From contig NZ_VCNG01000008.1 of the NCBI RefSeq assembly GCF_006227205.1, positions 223,444-287,443 on the forward strand: a DNA stretch of 64,000 nt. The letters run 5' to 3'. The first letter of the stretch is position 1, and each line of letters begins with the position of its first letter. This document shows positions 16,759 to 24,863 of this stretch, one piece after another. The notes beneath the pieces were generated by a model. That model was not told where the DNA came from and did not search any database. It saw nothing but the letters and a program-made list of their open reading frames with translations. The translations under genes and the position numbers were made by a program. Origin of the DNA: Pseudomonas sp. ICMP22404. GTDB lineage: Bacteria > Pseudomonadota > Gammaproteobacteria > Pseudomonadales > Pseudomonadaceae.

Positions 16759-17136
16759 CTAGAGCATCAGCTTGACGACGGACTCGCTGGGGTCGCGGGT
16801 TTTTCCGGCGGCCTTGAGCTCGGCAAGATAATCGCTCCACAAGTCGTCCTGGCGCACTGCCAACTGGTACAGGTACTCCCAGGTGAACAGTCCGCTGTCA
16901 TGACCGTCGTCGAAGGTCAATTTCAGTGCGTACTGGCCGGCGGGTTCGATCTTGGACAAACCGACGTTGAGCTTGCCGTATTGCAGGATGGGTTTGCCGT
17001 GGCCCTGGACCTCGGCGGAAGGCGAATGCACCCGCAGGAATTCGGCGGGCAGGTGGTACTCCTCGTCCGGCGCGTATTTCAGCGTCAGGGTCTTCGAAGC
17101 TTTGTGCAGATTGATGGCGGTGGGGAGTTTGGTCAT
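16759..17136 (-). CDS. DUF971 (gamma-butyrobetaine hydroxylase-like N-terminal) protein
   Basis: 125 residues, a single DUF971/GBBH-like N-terminal domain. Typical pattern: INLHKASKTLTLKYAPDEEYHLPAEFLRVHSPSAE, then the tail FDDGHDSGLFTWEYLYQL. The domain occurs fused to Fe(II)/2-oxoglutarate hydroxylases in eukaryotes and stands alone in bacteria, often near hslVU; function unknown, with Fe-S or metal involvement proposed for relatives. No Cys in this copy. Located between phaC1 and hslU with REPIN separation, so probably its own unit. Confidence 0.9.
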   Translation of the reverse strand: MTKLPTAINLHKASKTLTLKYAPDEEYHLPAEFLRVHSPSAEVQGHGKPILQYGKLNVGLSKIEPAGQYALKLTFDDGHDSGLFTWEYLYQLAVRQDDLWSDYLAELKAAGKTRDPSESVVKLML

Positions 17137-17190
17137 GGCCTGTGGTCCGTAGCTGAAAGAACCCTGATCTACGCAGCGACACCGTCAGAT

Positions 17191-17279
17191 GTGGGAGCGA
17201 GCCTGCTCGCGAAGGCGCAGTGTCAGCCAACAATGATGTGACTGATACCCCGCTTTCGCGAGCAGGCTCGCTCCCACAC
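17191..17279. repeat. REPIN
   Basis: GTGGGAGCGAGCCTGCTCGCGA and inverted GCGAGCAGGCTCGCTCCCAC with about 45 bases between. Lies in the gap between hslU and the DUF971 gene, which are both on the minus strand. Confidence 0.92.
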
Positions 17280-17306
17280 GGAACTGCGCATGCCTGTAGT
17301 GATGAG

Positions 17307-18644
17307 TTACAGGATATACCGCGACAGGTCTTCGTTCTGCGCCAATTCACCCAGGTGGCTGTTGACGTACTCGGCGTCGATGAGGATCGGCGCTTCGTCA
17401 TGTTTGCTCGCCAGGTCACCGGCGCTGAACGACACTTCCTCGAGCAGTCGCTCAAGCAGCGTGTGCAGGCGGCGAGCACCGATGTTCTCGGTCTTCTCGT
17501 TGACCTGCCAGGCGATCTGCGCCAGGCGCTTGATGCCTTCTGGCGTGAACTCGATGTTCAGGCCTTCGGTCTTGAGCAGTGCGCAGTACTGTTCGGTCAG
17601 GGAGGCATGGGGCTCGCTCAGGATGCGTTCGAAGTCTTCCGGCGACAGCGCCTTGAGCTCCACACGGATCGGCAGGCGGCCTTGCAGTTCCGGCACCAGG
17701 TCACTTGGCTTGCTCAGGTGGAACGCGCCGGAGGCGATGAACAGGATATGGTCGGTCTTGACCATGCCCAGCTTGGTGTTGACCGTACAACCTTCGATCA
17801 GCGGCAGCAGGTCCCGTTGCACGCCCTCACGGGAGACGTCGGCACCGCCGACATTGCCACGCTTGGCAACCTTGTCGATTTCGTCGATGAACACGATGCC
17901 GTGCTGTTCGACGGCCTCCAGGGCCTTGGCCTTCAGTTCTTCCTCGTTGACCAGGCGGCTGGCCTCTTCATCGCGCACCAGTTTCAGCGCTTCCTTGACC
18001 TTCAGCTTGCGGCTTTTCTTCTTGCCCTTGCCCATGTTGGCGAACAGGCTCTGCAACTGGTTGGTCATCTCTTCCATGCCCGGCGGCGCGGAAATGTCGA
18101 CGCCGGACATTTCGGCCACTTCGATCTCGATTTCCTTGTCGTCCAACTGGCCTTCGCGCAGACGCTTGCGGAACAGTTGGCGGGTGTTGGAGTCCTGGGT
18201 CGCGGCGGAGTCGGCATTGAAACCCATGCGCGCCGGTGGCAGCAGGGCATCGAGGATGCGTTCTTCGGCCGCGTCTTCGGCGCGGTGGCGGACCTTGGTG
18301 ATTTCCTGTTCGCGCAGCAGCTTGATGGCGGCGTCGGCCAGGTCGCGGATGATCGACTCGACGTCACGGCCGACATAGCCGACTTCGGTGAACTTGGTGG
18401 CCTCGACCTTGATGAACGGGGCGTTGGCGAGTTTCGCCAGGCGACGGGCGATCTCGGTTTTGCCGACACCGGTCGGGCCGATCATCAGGATGTTCTTGGG
18501 GGTCACTTCGACGCGCAGCTCTTCGGGCAGCTGCATCCGGCGCCAGCGGTTACGCAGGGCGATGGCGACGGCGCGCTTGGCATCGTCCTGGCCGATGATG
18601 TGGCGGTTGAGTTCGTGGACGATTTCGCGGGGAGTCATGGACAT
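17307..18644 (-). CDS. hslU: ATP-dependent protease ATPase subunit HslU
   Basis: 445-residue AAA+ unfoldase of the HslUV (ClpYQ) protease. Walker A GPTGVGKTE near residue 60, the pore motif GYVGRD, the I domain of charged helices (about 110-240), Walker B GIVFIDEIDKVAKR, and the sensor-2 region IGARRLHTLLERLLEE. The C-terminus DLSRYIL is the tail that inserts into HslV to activate it. Starts 44 bases after hslV; same sigma-32 promoter. Confidence 0.98.
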   Translation of the reverse strand: MSMTPREIVHELNRHIIGQDDAKRAVAIALRNRWRRMQLPEELRVEVTPKNILMIGPTGVGKTEIARRLAKLANAPFIKVEATKFTEVGYVGRDVESIIRDLADAAIKLLREQEITKVRHRAEDAAEERILDALLPPARMGFNADSAATQDSNTRQLFRKRLREGQLDDKEIEIEVAEMSGVDISAPPGMEEMTNQLQSLFANMGKGKKKSRKLKVKEALKLVRDEEASRLVNEEELKAKALEAVEQHGIVFIDEIDKVAKRGNVGGADVSREGVQRDLLPLIEGCTVNTKLGMVKTDHILFIASGAFHLSKPSDLVPELQGRLPIRVELKALSPEDFERILSEPHASLTEQYCALLKTEGLNIEFTPEGIKRLAQIAWQVNEKTENIGARRLHTLLERLLEEVSFSAGDLASKHDEAPILIDAEYVNSHLGELAQNEDLSRYIL

Positions 18645-18688
18645 AGTAGTTGGCGGTCCTCAAGCAAGAATGAGCCGGGGTACGGGCT

Positions 18689-19219
18689 TCATTCTGCGAG
18701 ATCCTGCTCCTCAATGGTTTGGGTATGGTTGGTGAAGACACAGATGTCGCCGGCAATGCCCAGGGCGGTCTCGACGATTTCACGGGCCGACAGGTCGGTC
18801 TTCTTCAGCAGCGCACTGGCGGCGGCCTGGGCGTAGGCGCCCCCGGAACCCATGGCGATCAGGCCGTCTTCGGGCTCAACCACATCGCCGTTGCCGGTGA
18901 TGATCAGGGAGGCGTCCTTGTTGGCGACCGCCAGCATGGCTTCGAGGCGGCTGAGGGAACGGTCGGTGCGCCACTCCTTGGCCAGCTCAACGGCGGCCCG
19001 AACCAGATGGCCCTGGTGTTTTTCCAACTGGCCTTCGAAGCGCTCGAACAAGGTAAAAGCGTCGGCAGTGGCCCCGGCGAAGCCGGCGATTACCTGGCCG
19101 TGATACAGGCGGCGGACTTTCTTCGCATTGCCTTTCATCACGGTATTGCCCAGTGAAACCTGGCCGTCGCCGCCCATGACGACTTTGCCATGACGGCGGA
19201 CTGAAACGATGGTGGTCAA
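18689..19219 (-). CDS. hslV: ATP-dependent protease peptidase subunit HslV
   Basis: 176-residue threonine peptidase forming the double-hexamer core of HslUV. The TTG at 19219 is chosen as start: it is followed at once by TTIVSVRR, so removal of fMet exposes the catalytic Thr, and GTGGAG lies at ribosome-site distance. An in-frame GTG five codons upstream would bury the Thr. Other marks: MGGDGQVSLGNTVMK, AGFAGATADAFTLFERFE, IITGNGDVVEPEDGLIAMGSGG. Preceded by a sigma-32 promoter. Confidence 0.97.
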   Translation of the reverse strand: MTTIVSVRRHGKVVMGGDGQVSLGNTVMKGNAKKVRRLYHGQVIAGFAGATADAFTLFERFEGQLEKHQGHLVRAAVELAKEWRTDRSLSRLEAMLAVANKDASLIITGNGDVVEPEDGLIAMGSGGAYAQAAASALLKKTDLSAREIVETALGIAGDICVFTNHTQTIEEQDLAE

Positions 19220-19266
19220 GGGAAGAGTCTCCACGCAGCGGGGCGAAAATGCCCGGATGAAAACTC

Positions 19267-19293
19267 ATATGGGGGTGACGTGGGGTTTTTCAA
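19267..19293 (-). promoter_or_regulatory. Sigma-32 heat-shock promoter of hslVU
   Basis: Minus strand TTGAAA, 13-base spacer, CCCCATAT. The -10 matches the E. coli sigma-32 consensus CCCCATNT exactly and the -35 core TTGAAA is perfect. It is 48 bases upstream of the hslV start. Confidence 0.85.
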
Positions 19294-19330
19294 CTGCGGC
19301 GTGGGCGAGAGGACGGGTGGTCTCTTACTG

Positions 19331-19432
19331 ATCGTGCCCACGCTCCGCGTGGGCATGCAGCCCGTGACGCTCCGCGTCACTGGACGCGGAGCGTCCCCTG
19401 AGGCGTTCCCACGCGGAGCGTGGGAACGATCA
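19331..19432. repeat. Palindromic intergenic repeat (CCACGCTCCGCGTGGG family)
   Basis: About 100-base element made of nested palindromes: ATCGTGCCCACGCTCCGCGT..., GTGACGCTCCGCGTCAC, and an inverted copy ending GAGCGTGGGAACGAT. It is related to the two elements at 27156-27422. Not a REP core. It lies between the SPOR gene stop and the hslV promoter. Confidence 0.85.
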
Positions 19433-19440
19433 GTAGGCTA

Positions 19441-20136
19441 CTAGCGGCTCTGGCGTTGTTGTAACAGCAGGTTGCTAAAGCCGCTGCTGGCCAGTTGTTT
19501 CTGCGCCTTGGTCAGTTCCTCGCGGTTGCTGAACGGGCCGACCATGACCCGATACCAGGTTTCGTCCTTCACGGTCCCGGACTCCACCGACACGGATTGG
19601 CCCTGCAAGATGATCTGCGCCCGGACCTTGTCGGCGTCGGCTTCCTTGCGGAACGAACCGGCTTGCAGGAAGAACTTCGTCACCGGCGCGGCTTTCTGCA
19701 CGGGTGGCGCCGGTGGCGGCGTGATGCCAGCCAGGGCCGCCTGGGCGCGGGCGGTGTCGATCTTCGCGGCTTCGGCCGGAGTGACCGGCGTGGCGGGCAC
19801 TTGTGGCGTCGGCAGGGTTTTTTCCGGTACCGCATCAGGCGGCACGATGACTTCCGACTCCGGCAGCAGGGTGTAGAAGTCGTATTTCGGCTTCACCGGT
19901 TGCGTCGGGCTCGGCGGAGTCTTGTTGGCCTCGGCGATGCGCGTGGCTTTCTGCTGCTCCTGGCGAACGCGCTTGACGTCATCGCCCTGGCCCGGCTCCA
20001 GTTTCATCAGGAACACGATGAAGGCGCCGACGCTCAGGCCGATCGCCATCCACAACCAGCCCGGAATCGGCTTCTTGGCCGGGGCCTGGTAACGACTGGC
20101 GCCGCGTTTGGGGGCAGGTTTTTTCTTGGCAGCCAA
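19441..20136 (-). CDS. SPOR-domain (FtsN-like) cell-division protein
   Basis: 231 residues: basic N-terminus (MAAKKKPAPKRGASRY), one membrane helix (about 27-44, WLWMAIGLSVGAFIVFLMKL), a Pro-rich periplasmic linker and a C-terminal SPOR domain (about 150-228: KFFLQAGSFRKEADADKVRAQIIL ... YRVMVGPFSNREEL). SPOR domains bind denuded septal peptidoglycan, and this layout is that of FtsN. It follows argS by one base and starts with TTG, with GGAG 11 bases ahead. I call it FtsN-like, not proven FtsN. Confidence 0.92.
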   Translation of the reverse strand: MAAKKKPAPKRGASRYQAPAKKPIPGWLWMAIGLSVGAFIVFLMKLEPGQGDDVKRVRQEQQKATRIAEANKTPPSPTQPVKPKYDFYTLLPESEVIVPPDAVPEKTLPTPQVPATPVTPAEAAKIDTARAQAALAGITPPPAPPVQKAAPVTKFFLQAGSFRKEADADKVRAQIILQGQSVSVESGTVKDETWYRVMVGPFSNREELTKAQKQLASSGFSNLLLQQRQSR

Positions 20137-20137
20137 C

Positions 20138-21874
20138 TTACATGCGCTCCAGCGTTTCCAGGCCCAGCAGTTCCAGGCCTTGCTTGAGGGTGCGTCCGGT
20201 CAGCGCGGCGAGGCGCAGGCGGCTCTGCATTTGCTCCGGGGTGTCGGCGCTCAGGATCGGGCAGTTCTCGTAGAAGCTGGAGAACAGACCGGCCACGTCA
20301 TACAGGTACGCGCACAGGGTGTGGGGTGTGCCCTTGTCGGCGACGTTGTTCAGCACTTCGCCGAACTGCGCCAACCTCGCTGCCAGTTCCTGTTCGTGAG
20401 CCGCCTCCAGCACAATCCGGCCATCCACCTCGTCGAAGCTTTTGCCGAGCTTGCGGAACACGCCTGCCACGCGGGTGTACGCGTACAGCAGGTACGGCGC
20501 GGTGTTACCTTCGAAATTGAGCATCAGGTCGAAGTTGAAGCTGTAGTCGCTGGTGCGGTGCTTGGACAGGTCGGCGTACTTCACCGCGTCGATGCCCACG
20601 ACTTTGGCGATCTGGCGCAGTTCGTCCTCGGCCAGGTCCGGGTTCTTGCCCTTGACCAGGGTGTAGGCGCGCTCCTGGGCTTCGGTCAGCAGGTCGATCA
20701 ATTTCACCGTGCCGCCGTCGCGGGTCTTGAACGGACGGCCATCGGCACCGTTCATGGTACCGAAGCCCATGTGCTCCATTTCCATCGGGCGAGGTACGAA
20801 GCCGGCCAGGCGGGCCACTTCGAACACTTGCTGGAAGTGCAGGGCCTGACGCTGGTCGACGAAGTACAGGACCCGGTCCGCCTTCAGCACGCTGTTGCGA
20901 TAGCGCACGGCCGCCAGGTCAGTGGTGGCGTAGAGGTAGCCGCCGTCGGCCTTGACGATGATCACCGGCAGAGGCTCGCCGTCGGCGGTCTTGAACTGGT
21001 CGAGGAACACGCACTGGGCGCCGTTGCTCTCTACCAGCAAGCCCTTGGCCCGAAGGTCGTTGACCACATTGATCAGGTCGTCGTTGTAGGCGCTTTCGCC
21101 CATCACGTCGGCCATGGTCAGCTTGACGTTCAGCAGTTCGTAGATTTTCTGGCAGTGGGACAGGGAGATGTCCTTGAACTTGCTCCACAGGGCCAGGCAC
21201 TCGGCATCGCCGGCCTGCAACTTGACCACCAGGCCACGGGCGCGGTCAGCGAACTCCGGCGACTCGTCGAAGCGCTGCTTGGCGGCGCGGTAGAAGTTCT
21301 CCAGGTCCGACAGTTCGTCGCTGGTGATTGGGTTTTCCTGCAGGTAGGCCATCAGCATGCCGAACTGGGTGCCCCAGTCGCCGACGTGGTTCTGCCGGAT
21401 CACGGTGTCGCCCAGGAACTCCAGGACCCGGGCCACGCCATCGCCAATGATGGTCGAGCGCAGGTGGCCGACGTGCATTTCCTTGGCGAGGTTCGGCGCG
21501 GACAGGTCGACCACGGTGCGTTGCAACGGGCCGGCTTTGCGCACGCCGAGGCGTTCGTCGGCCAGGGCGGCGTCCAGGCGCGAGGCCAGGGCCTGGGTAT
21601 TCTGGAAAAAGTTGATGAACCCGGGGCCGGCGATGTCTGCCTTGGTGACGTTTTCGTCAGCCGGCAGCGCAGCGATGATTTTCTCGGCCAGGTCCCGTGG
21701 TTTCATTCCGGCCGGTTTTGCCAGCATCATTGCGATGTTGCTGGCAAAGTCGCCATGGGTCTTGTCGCGGGTGTTTTCGACCTGAATCGCCGGCGACAGG
21801 CCTTCTGGCAACACACCTTCAGCGACGAGTTGGGTGATGGCTTGCTGGATGAGCTGGCGAATGGTGTCTTTCAT
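20138..21874 (-). CDS. argS: Arginyl-tRNA synthetase
   Basis: 578-residue class I synthetase charging tRNA-Arg. HIGH-type motif in LAKEMHVGHLRSTIIGD, N-terminal tRNA D-loop domain (about 1-110), catalytic Rossmann domain, and a C-terminal anticodon-binding domain ending QGLELLGLETLERM. The ATG at 21874 (MKDTIRQLIQQAITQ) is preferred over one five codons upstream because it fits the family and follows a purine-rich AGAGAAG. SPOR gene follows immediately. Confidence 0.98.
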   Translation of the reverse strand: MKDTIRQLIQQAITQLVAEGVLPEGLSPAIQVENTRDKTHGDFASNIAMMLAKPAGMKPRDLAEKIIAALPADENVTKADIAGPGFINFFQNTQALASRLDAALADERLGVRKAGPLQRTVVDLSAPNLAKEMHVGHLRSTIIGDGVARVLEFLGDTVIRQNHVGDWGTQFGMLMAYLQENPITSDELSDLENFYRAAKQRFDESPEFADRARGLVVKLQAGDAECLALWSKFKDISLSHCQKIYELLNVKLTMADVMGESAYNDDLINVVNDLRAKGLLVESNGAQCVFLDQFKTADGEPLPVIIVKADGGYLYATTDLAAVRYRNSVLKADRVLYFVDQRQALHFQQVFEVARLAGFVPRPMEMEHMGFGTMNGADGRPFKTRDGGTVKLIDLLTEAQERAYTLVKGKNPDLAEDELRQIAKVVGIDAVKYADLSKHRTSDYSFNFDLMLNFEGNTAPYLLYAYTRVAGVFRKLGKSFDEVDGRIVLEAAHEQELAARLAQFGEVLNNVADKGTPHTLCAYLYDVAGLFSSFYENCPILSADTPEQMQSRLRLAALTGRTLKQGLELLGLETLERM

Positions 21875-22007
21875 GGTCTTCTCTTTCAACCGCAGGCGCG
21901 GCGGCGCTTCGATGCGCTGGTGGAAAAACTGGGCATTATCCGTGGGGAAGACGGGCTTGCCAACTGTAGCGGGTCGGTTGGGGGCCGGTGGTGACTATTC
22001 GGACGCC

Positions 22008-22076
22008 ATCGCGAGCAGGCTCGCTCCCACATTGGAATGCGATTTCCTGTGGGAGCGAGCCTGCTCCGGGCGGCGA
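22008..22076. repeat. Hybrid REP pair between argS and priA
   Basis: Left arm 22008-22030 is the common REP type (GCGAGCAGGCTCGCTCCCAC). Right arm 22047-22076 has the variant core ending CTGCTCCGGGCGGCGAT, also seen at 24345-24463. The two arms belong to different subtypes. Confidence 0.88.
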
Positions 22077-22084
22077 TATTCCAT

Positions 22085-24304
22085 TCAGTACAAATCCACC
22101 GGATCCACATCCATCGACCAGCGTACCGCTCGTCCGCTGGGCATCTGTTCCAGTACCAGCAGCCAGGCGCTCAGTAGGCGATGTAGCGGCGCCCGGGCAT
22201 TGGCTTGTAACAAGAGTTGCGCCCGATAGCGCCCCGCGCGTCGTTCCATCGGCGCTGGTACCGGGCCCAGCAACTCGATTCCGCTCAGGTTCTGCTCGGC
22301 CAGCAGGCGCTCGGCCTCGCTGCAGGCGTCGTCAAGAAAGCCTTCGGCCTGCCCCGGCTTGTGGGCTTCGGCCCGCAACAGCGCCAGATGGGCAAACGGC
22401 GGCAGGCCGGCGCTGCGGCGCTCGCTCAAGGCTTGCTCGGCGAAGGCGAAGTAGCCTTGCTCGGTCAGTTGTATCAGCAGCGGGTGGTCCGCCAGGTGGG
22501 TCTGGATAATCACCTTGCCCGGCTCTTCGGCCCGCCCGGCACGGCCGGCAACCTGGACGATCAGTTGCGCCATGCGTTCGCTGGCACGGAAATCCCCGGA
22601 GAACAGCCCGCCGTCGGCGTCCAGGATCGACACCAGCGTCACCCGGGGGAAGTGGTGTCCTTTGGCGAGCATCTGCGTGCCCACCAGGATGCAGGGCTGG
22701 CCTTTCTGGATCGTGGTGAACAACTGGTTCATCGCGTCCTTGCGCGACGTGCTGTCACGATCCACCCGCAGCACCGGGTAATGGGGAAAGAGAATGCCCA
22801 GGCGCTCTTCGGCGCGTTCGGTGCCGGCGCCCACCGGACGCAAGTCCACCTTGCCGCATTGCGGGCAATGCCTCGGTACTCGCTCGGTGTGGCCGCAGTG
22901 GTGGCAACGCAGCTCGCCGTAGCGTTGATGCACGGTCATCCGCGCGTCGCAGCGTTCGCAGCCGGACATCCAGCCACAGTCATGGCACAGCAGGGTCGGG
23001 GCGAACCCGCGGCGGTTGAGAAACACCAGGACCTGCTGGCCGGCAGCCAACGTCTGGCCGATGGCTTGCTGCATCGGCCCGGAAATGCCGCTGTCCAGTG
23101 GGCGGCTCTTTACGTCCAGGCGCAGGAACCGCGGCTGTTTGGCACCGCCGGCCCGTTCGTTCAGGCGCAGGAGCCCATAGCGACCGGTGTAGGCGTTGTG
23201 CAGGCTCTCCAGGGAGGGCGTCGCCGAGCCGAGGACAATGGGAATGTCCTCCTGGCGGGCCCGCACCAGGGCCAGGTCGCGGGCGTGGTAGCGCAGGCCT
23301 TCCTGCTGTTTATACGAGCCGTCGTGTTCTTCGTCGATGATGATCAGCCCGGGGTTCTTCATCGGCGTGAAGAGGGCCGAGCGGGTGCCGATGATGATAT
23401 CGGCCTCGCCGTCCCGGGCGGCCAGCCAGGCTTCCAGGCGTTCGCGGTCATTGACCGCCGAATGCACCAGGGCGATCCGGGCGTTGAAACGCTGTTCGAA
23501 GCGCGCGAGGGTCTGTGGACCGAGGTTGATTTCCGGAATCAGCACCAGGGCCTGCTTGCCCGCTTCCAGGGTCTGGCGGATGAGCTGGAGATAGACTTCG
23601 GTCTTGCCGCTGCCGGTGACGCCCGCCAGCAGAAAGGCGTGATAACTGTCGAAGCCTGCGCGGATCGCTTCGCAAGCCGCTCGCTGTTCGGCATTGAGCG
23701 GCAGTTCCGGCTGGGCCAGCCAATGTTCATGACGGGCGCCCGGGGCATGCCGGCGGACTTCCACCTGGACCAGATCCTTGGCCAACAGCAGGTCGAGGCT
23801 GTCCTTGCTGAGCATCAGCTTGCTCAGCAACTGATGCGCCACGCCGTGGGGATGCTGGGCAAGCGTCGCCAGGGCTTCGCGTTGACGGGGCGCGCGGGCG
23901 ATGCGCGGGTCATCCAGCGAAGCCCCCGGTGCCACCGACCAGAACCGCTCCTGGCGTGCTTCGGCCGGTTCGCCCTGGCGCAGCAACACCGGCAACGCCC
24001 AACTCAGGGTGTCGCCGAGGCTGTGCTGGTAATACTGGGCGGTCCACAGGCACAGCTTGAACAACGAGGTCGGCAGCGGCGGCGTGGCATCGAGCAGCGC
24101 CAGGGCGGGCTTGAGCTTGTCGGCGGGGACCTCGCTGTGGTCGGTGACTTCCACCAGAATGCCGATCATTTCCCGCCGACCGAACGGCACCCGCAAGCGC
24201 ATGCCCGGTTGCAGCCGGGCACGCGGGACTCCGGCCGGGGCGCGATAGTCGAACAGGCGGCGCAGGGGCGAAGGCAGGGCGAGGCGCAGGATGGCGTCGG
24301 GCAC
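22085..24304 (-). CDS. priA: Primosomal replication-restart helicase PriA
   Basis: 739-residue superfamily 2 helicase that recognises stalled forks and reloads DnaB. Walker A in AGVTGSGKTEVYLQ, DEEH box in IIDEEHDGSYKQ, and a zinc-binding insert with eight cysteines (CHDCGWMSGCERC ... CHHCG ... CPQCG). N-terminal 3'-DNA-binding domain PDAILRLALPSPLRRLFDYRAP. The GTG at 24304 is taken as start because it begins the conserved domain and gives the usual length; the in-frame extension upstream reads through a REPIN. Confidence 0.97.
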   Translation of the reverse strand: MPDAILRLALPSPLRRLFDYRAPAGVPRARLQPGMRLRVPFGRREMIGILVEVTDHSEVPADKLKPALALLDATPPLPTSLFKLCLWTAQYYQHSLGDTLSWALPVLLRQGEPAEARQERFWSVAPGASLDDPRIARAPRQREALATLAQHPHGVAHQLLSKLMLSKDSLDLLLAKDLVQVEVRRHAPGARHEHWLAQPELPLNAEQRAACEAIRAGFDSYHAFLLAGVTGSGKTEVYLQLIRQTLEAGKQALVLIPEINLGPQTLARFEQRFNARIALVHSAVNDRERLEAWLAARDGEADIIIGTRSALFTPMKNPGLIIIDEEHDGSYKQQEGLRYHARDLALVRARQEDIPIVLGSATPSLESLHNAYTGRYGLLRLNERAGGAKQPRFLRLDVKSRPLDSGISGPMQQAIGQTLAAGQQVLVFLNRRGFAPTLLCHDCGWMSGCERCDARMTVHQRYGELRCHHCGHTERVPRHCPQCGKVDLRPVGAGTERAEERLGILFPHYPVLRVDRDSTSRKDAMNQLFTTIQKGQPCILVGTQMLAKGHHFPRVTLVSILDADGGLFSGDFRASERMAQLIVQVAGRAGRAEEPGKVIIQTHLADHPLLIQLTEQGYFAFAEQALSERRSAGLPPFAHLALLRAEAHKPGQAEGFLDDACSEAERLLAEQNLSGIELLGPVPAPMERRAGRYRAQLLLQANARAPLHRLLSAWLLVLEQMPSGRAVRWSMDVDPVDLY

Positions 24305-24344
24305 GCGGGGATCTCGATAGCAAATCAGAAGGGCTGGGTGCACC

Positions 24345-24463
24345 CTGTGGGAGCGAGCCTGCTCCGGGCGGCGATCCGACGATAGCGGTGGTTCAGCAAC
24401 CTGCACAGTGACTGACACGCCGCCATCGTCGGATCGCCGCCCGGAGCAGGCTCGCTCCCACAG
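24345..24463. repeat. Long REPIN of the CTCCGGGCGGCGAT subtype
   Basis: Left arm CTGTGGGAGCGAGCCTGCTC followed by CGGGCGGCGATCCGACGAT; right arm is its near-exact inverse (ATCGTCGGATCGCCGCCCGG then the inverse core). Arms are about 40 bases, longer than in other REPINs here. Lies 40 bases upstream of the priA start. Confidence 0.9.
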
Positions 24464-24505
24464 TTGAGGTCGGGAGCCTAGCAGACGGTTGGTACAAGGC
24501 ATAGC

Positions 24506-24533
24506 TTGCGTCATCGTCGATGTCTGGTAGAAT
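24506..24533 (+). promoter_or_regulatory. Sigma-70 promoter of rpmE
   Basis: TTGCGT, 16-base spacer, TAGAAT with TGG directly before it (extended -10). It predicts a leader of about 65 bases before the rpmE ATG. Confidence 0.62.
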
Positions 24534-24603
24534 CCGCGCCCTAATTACGTGCGGTATTCAACAATAGTGTTGGGTGGCGGCACGCTAGCCTGAGGAAAAC
24601 ACC

Positions 24604-24822
24604 ATGAAAGCCGATATCCATCCGGAATACCCAGCCATTGCTGTAACCTGCAGCTGCGGCAACAAGTTCGAAACCCGTTCGACCTACGGCAAAGCCCTGG
24701 CGATCGACGTTTGCAACGAATGCCACCCGTTCTACACCGGTAAGCAAAAGACTCTGGATACCGGTGGTCGCGTTCAGAAGTTCGCAGACCGTTTCGGTGC
24801 TTTCGGCGCCAAAAAGGCCTGA
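24604..24822 (+). CDS. rpmE: 50S ribosomal protein L31
   Basis: 72 residues, MKADIHPEY start. Zinc-binding (C+) form of L31, with the ligands seen as CSC (residues 16 and 18) and CNEC (37 and 40). L31 bridges the ribosomal subunits at the central protuberance. A zinc-free paralog would be used on zinc limitation; none is in the window. Its likely terminator overlaps the next gene's signal peptide. Confidence 0.98.
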   Translation: MKADIHPEYPAIAVTCSCGNKFETRSTYGKALAIDVCNECHPFYTGKQKTLDTGGRVQKFADRFGAFGAKKA

Positions 24823-24863
24823 GACTGATCATTTTGGCGGGTCGTTTCGACGGCTGCGAAGTG

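Noticed and set aside
20108..21994. Open frame of 628 codons opposite argS
   Set aside because: Antisense to argS with the same skewed Gln/His/Val composition as other shadow frames.
22217..24385. Open frame of 722 codons opposite priA
   Set aside because: Antisense shadow; crosses the priA start and runs into the REPIN.
24305..24514. Longer PriA beginning at 24514
   Set aside because: The extension translates a REPIN and gives non-family residues; the GTG at 24304 opens the conserved domain.
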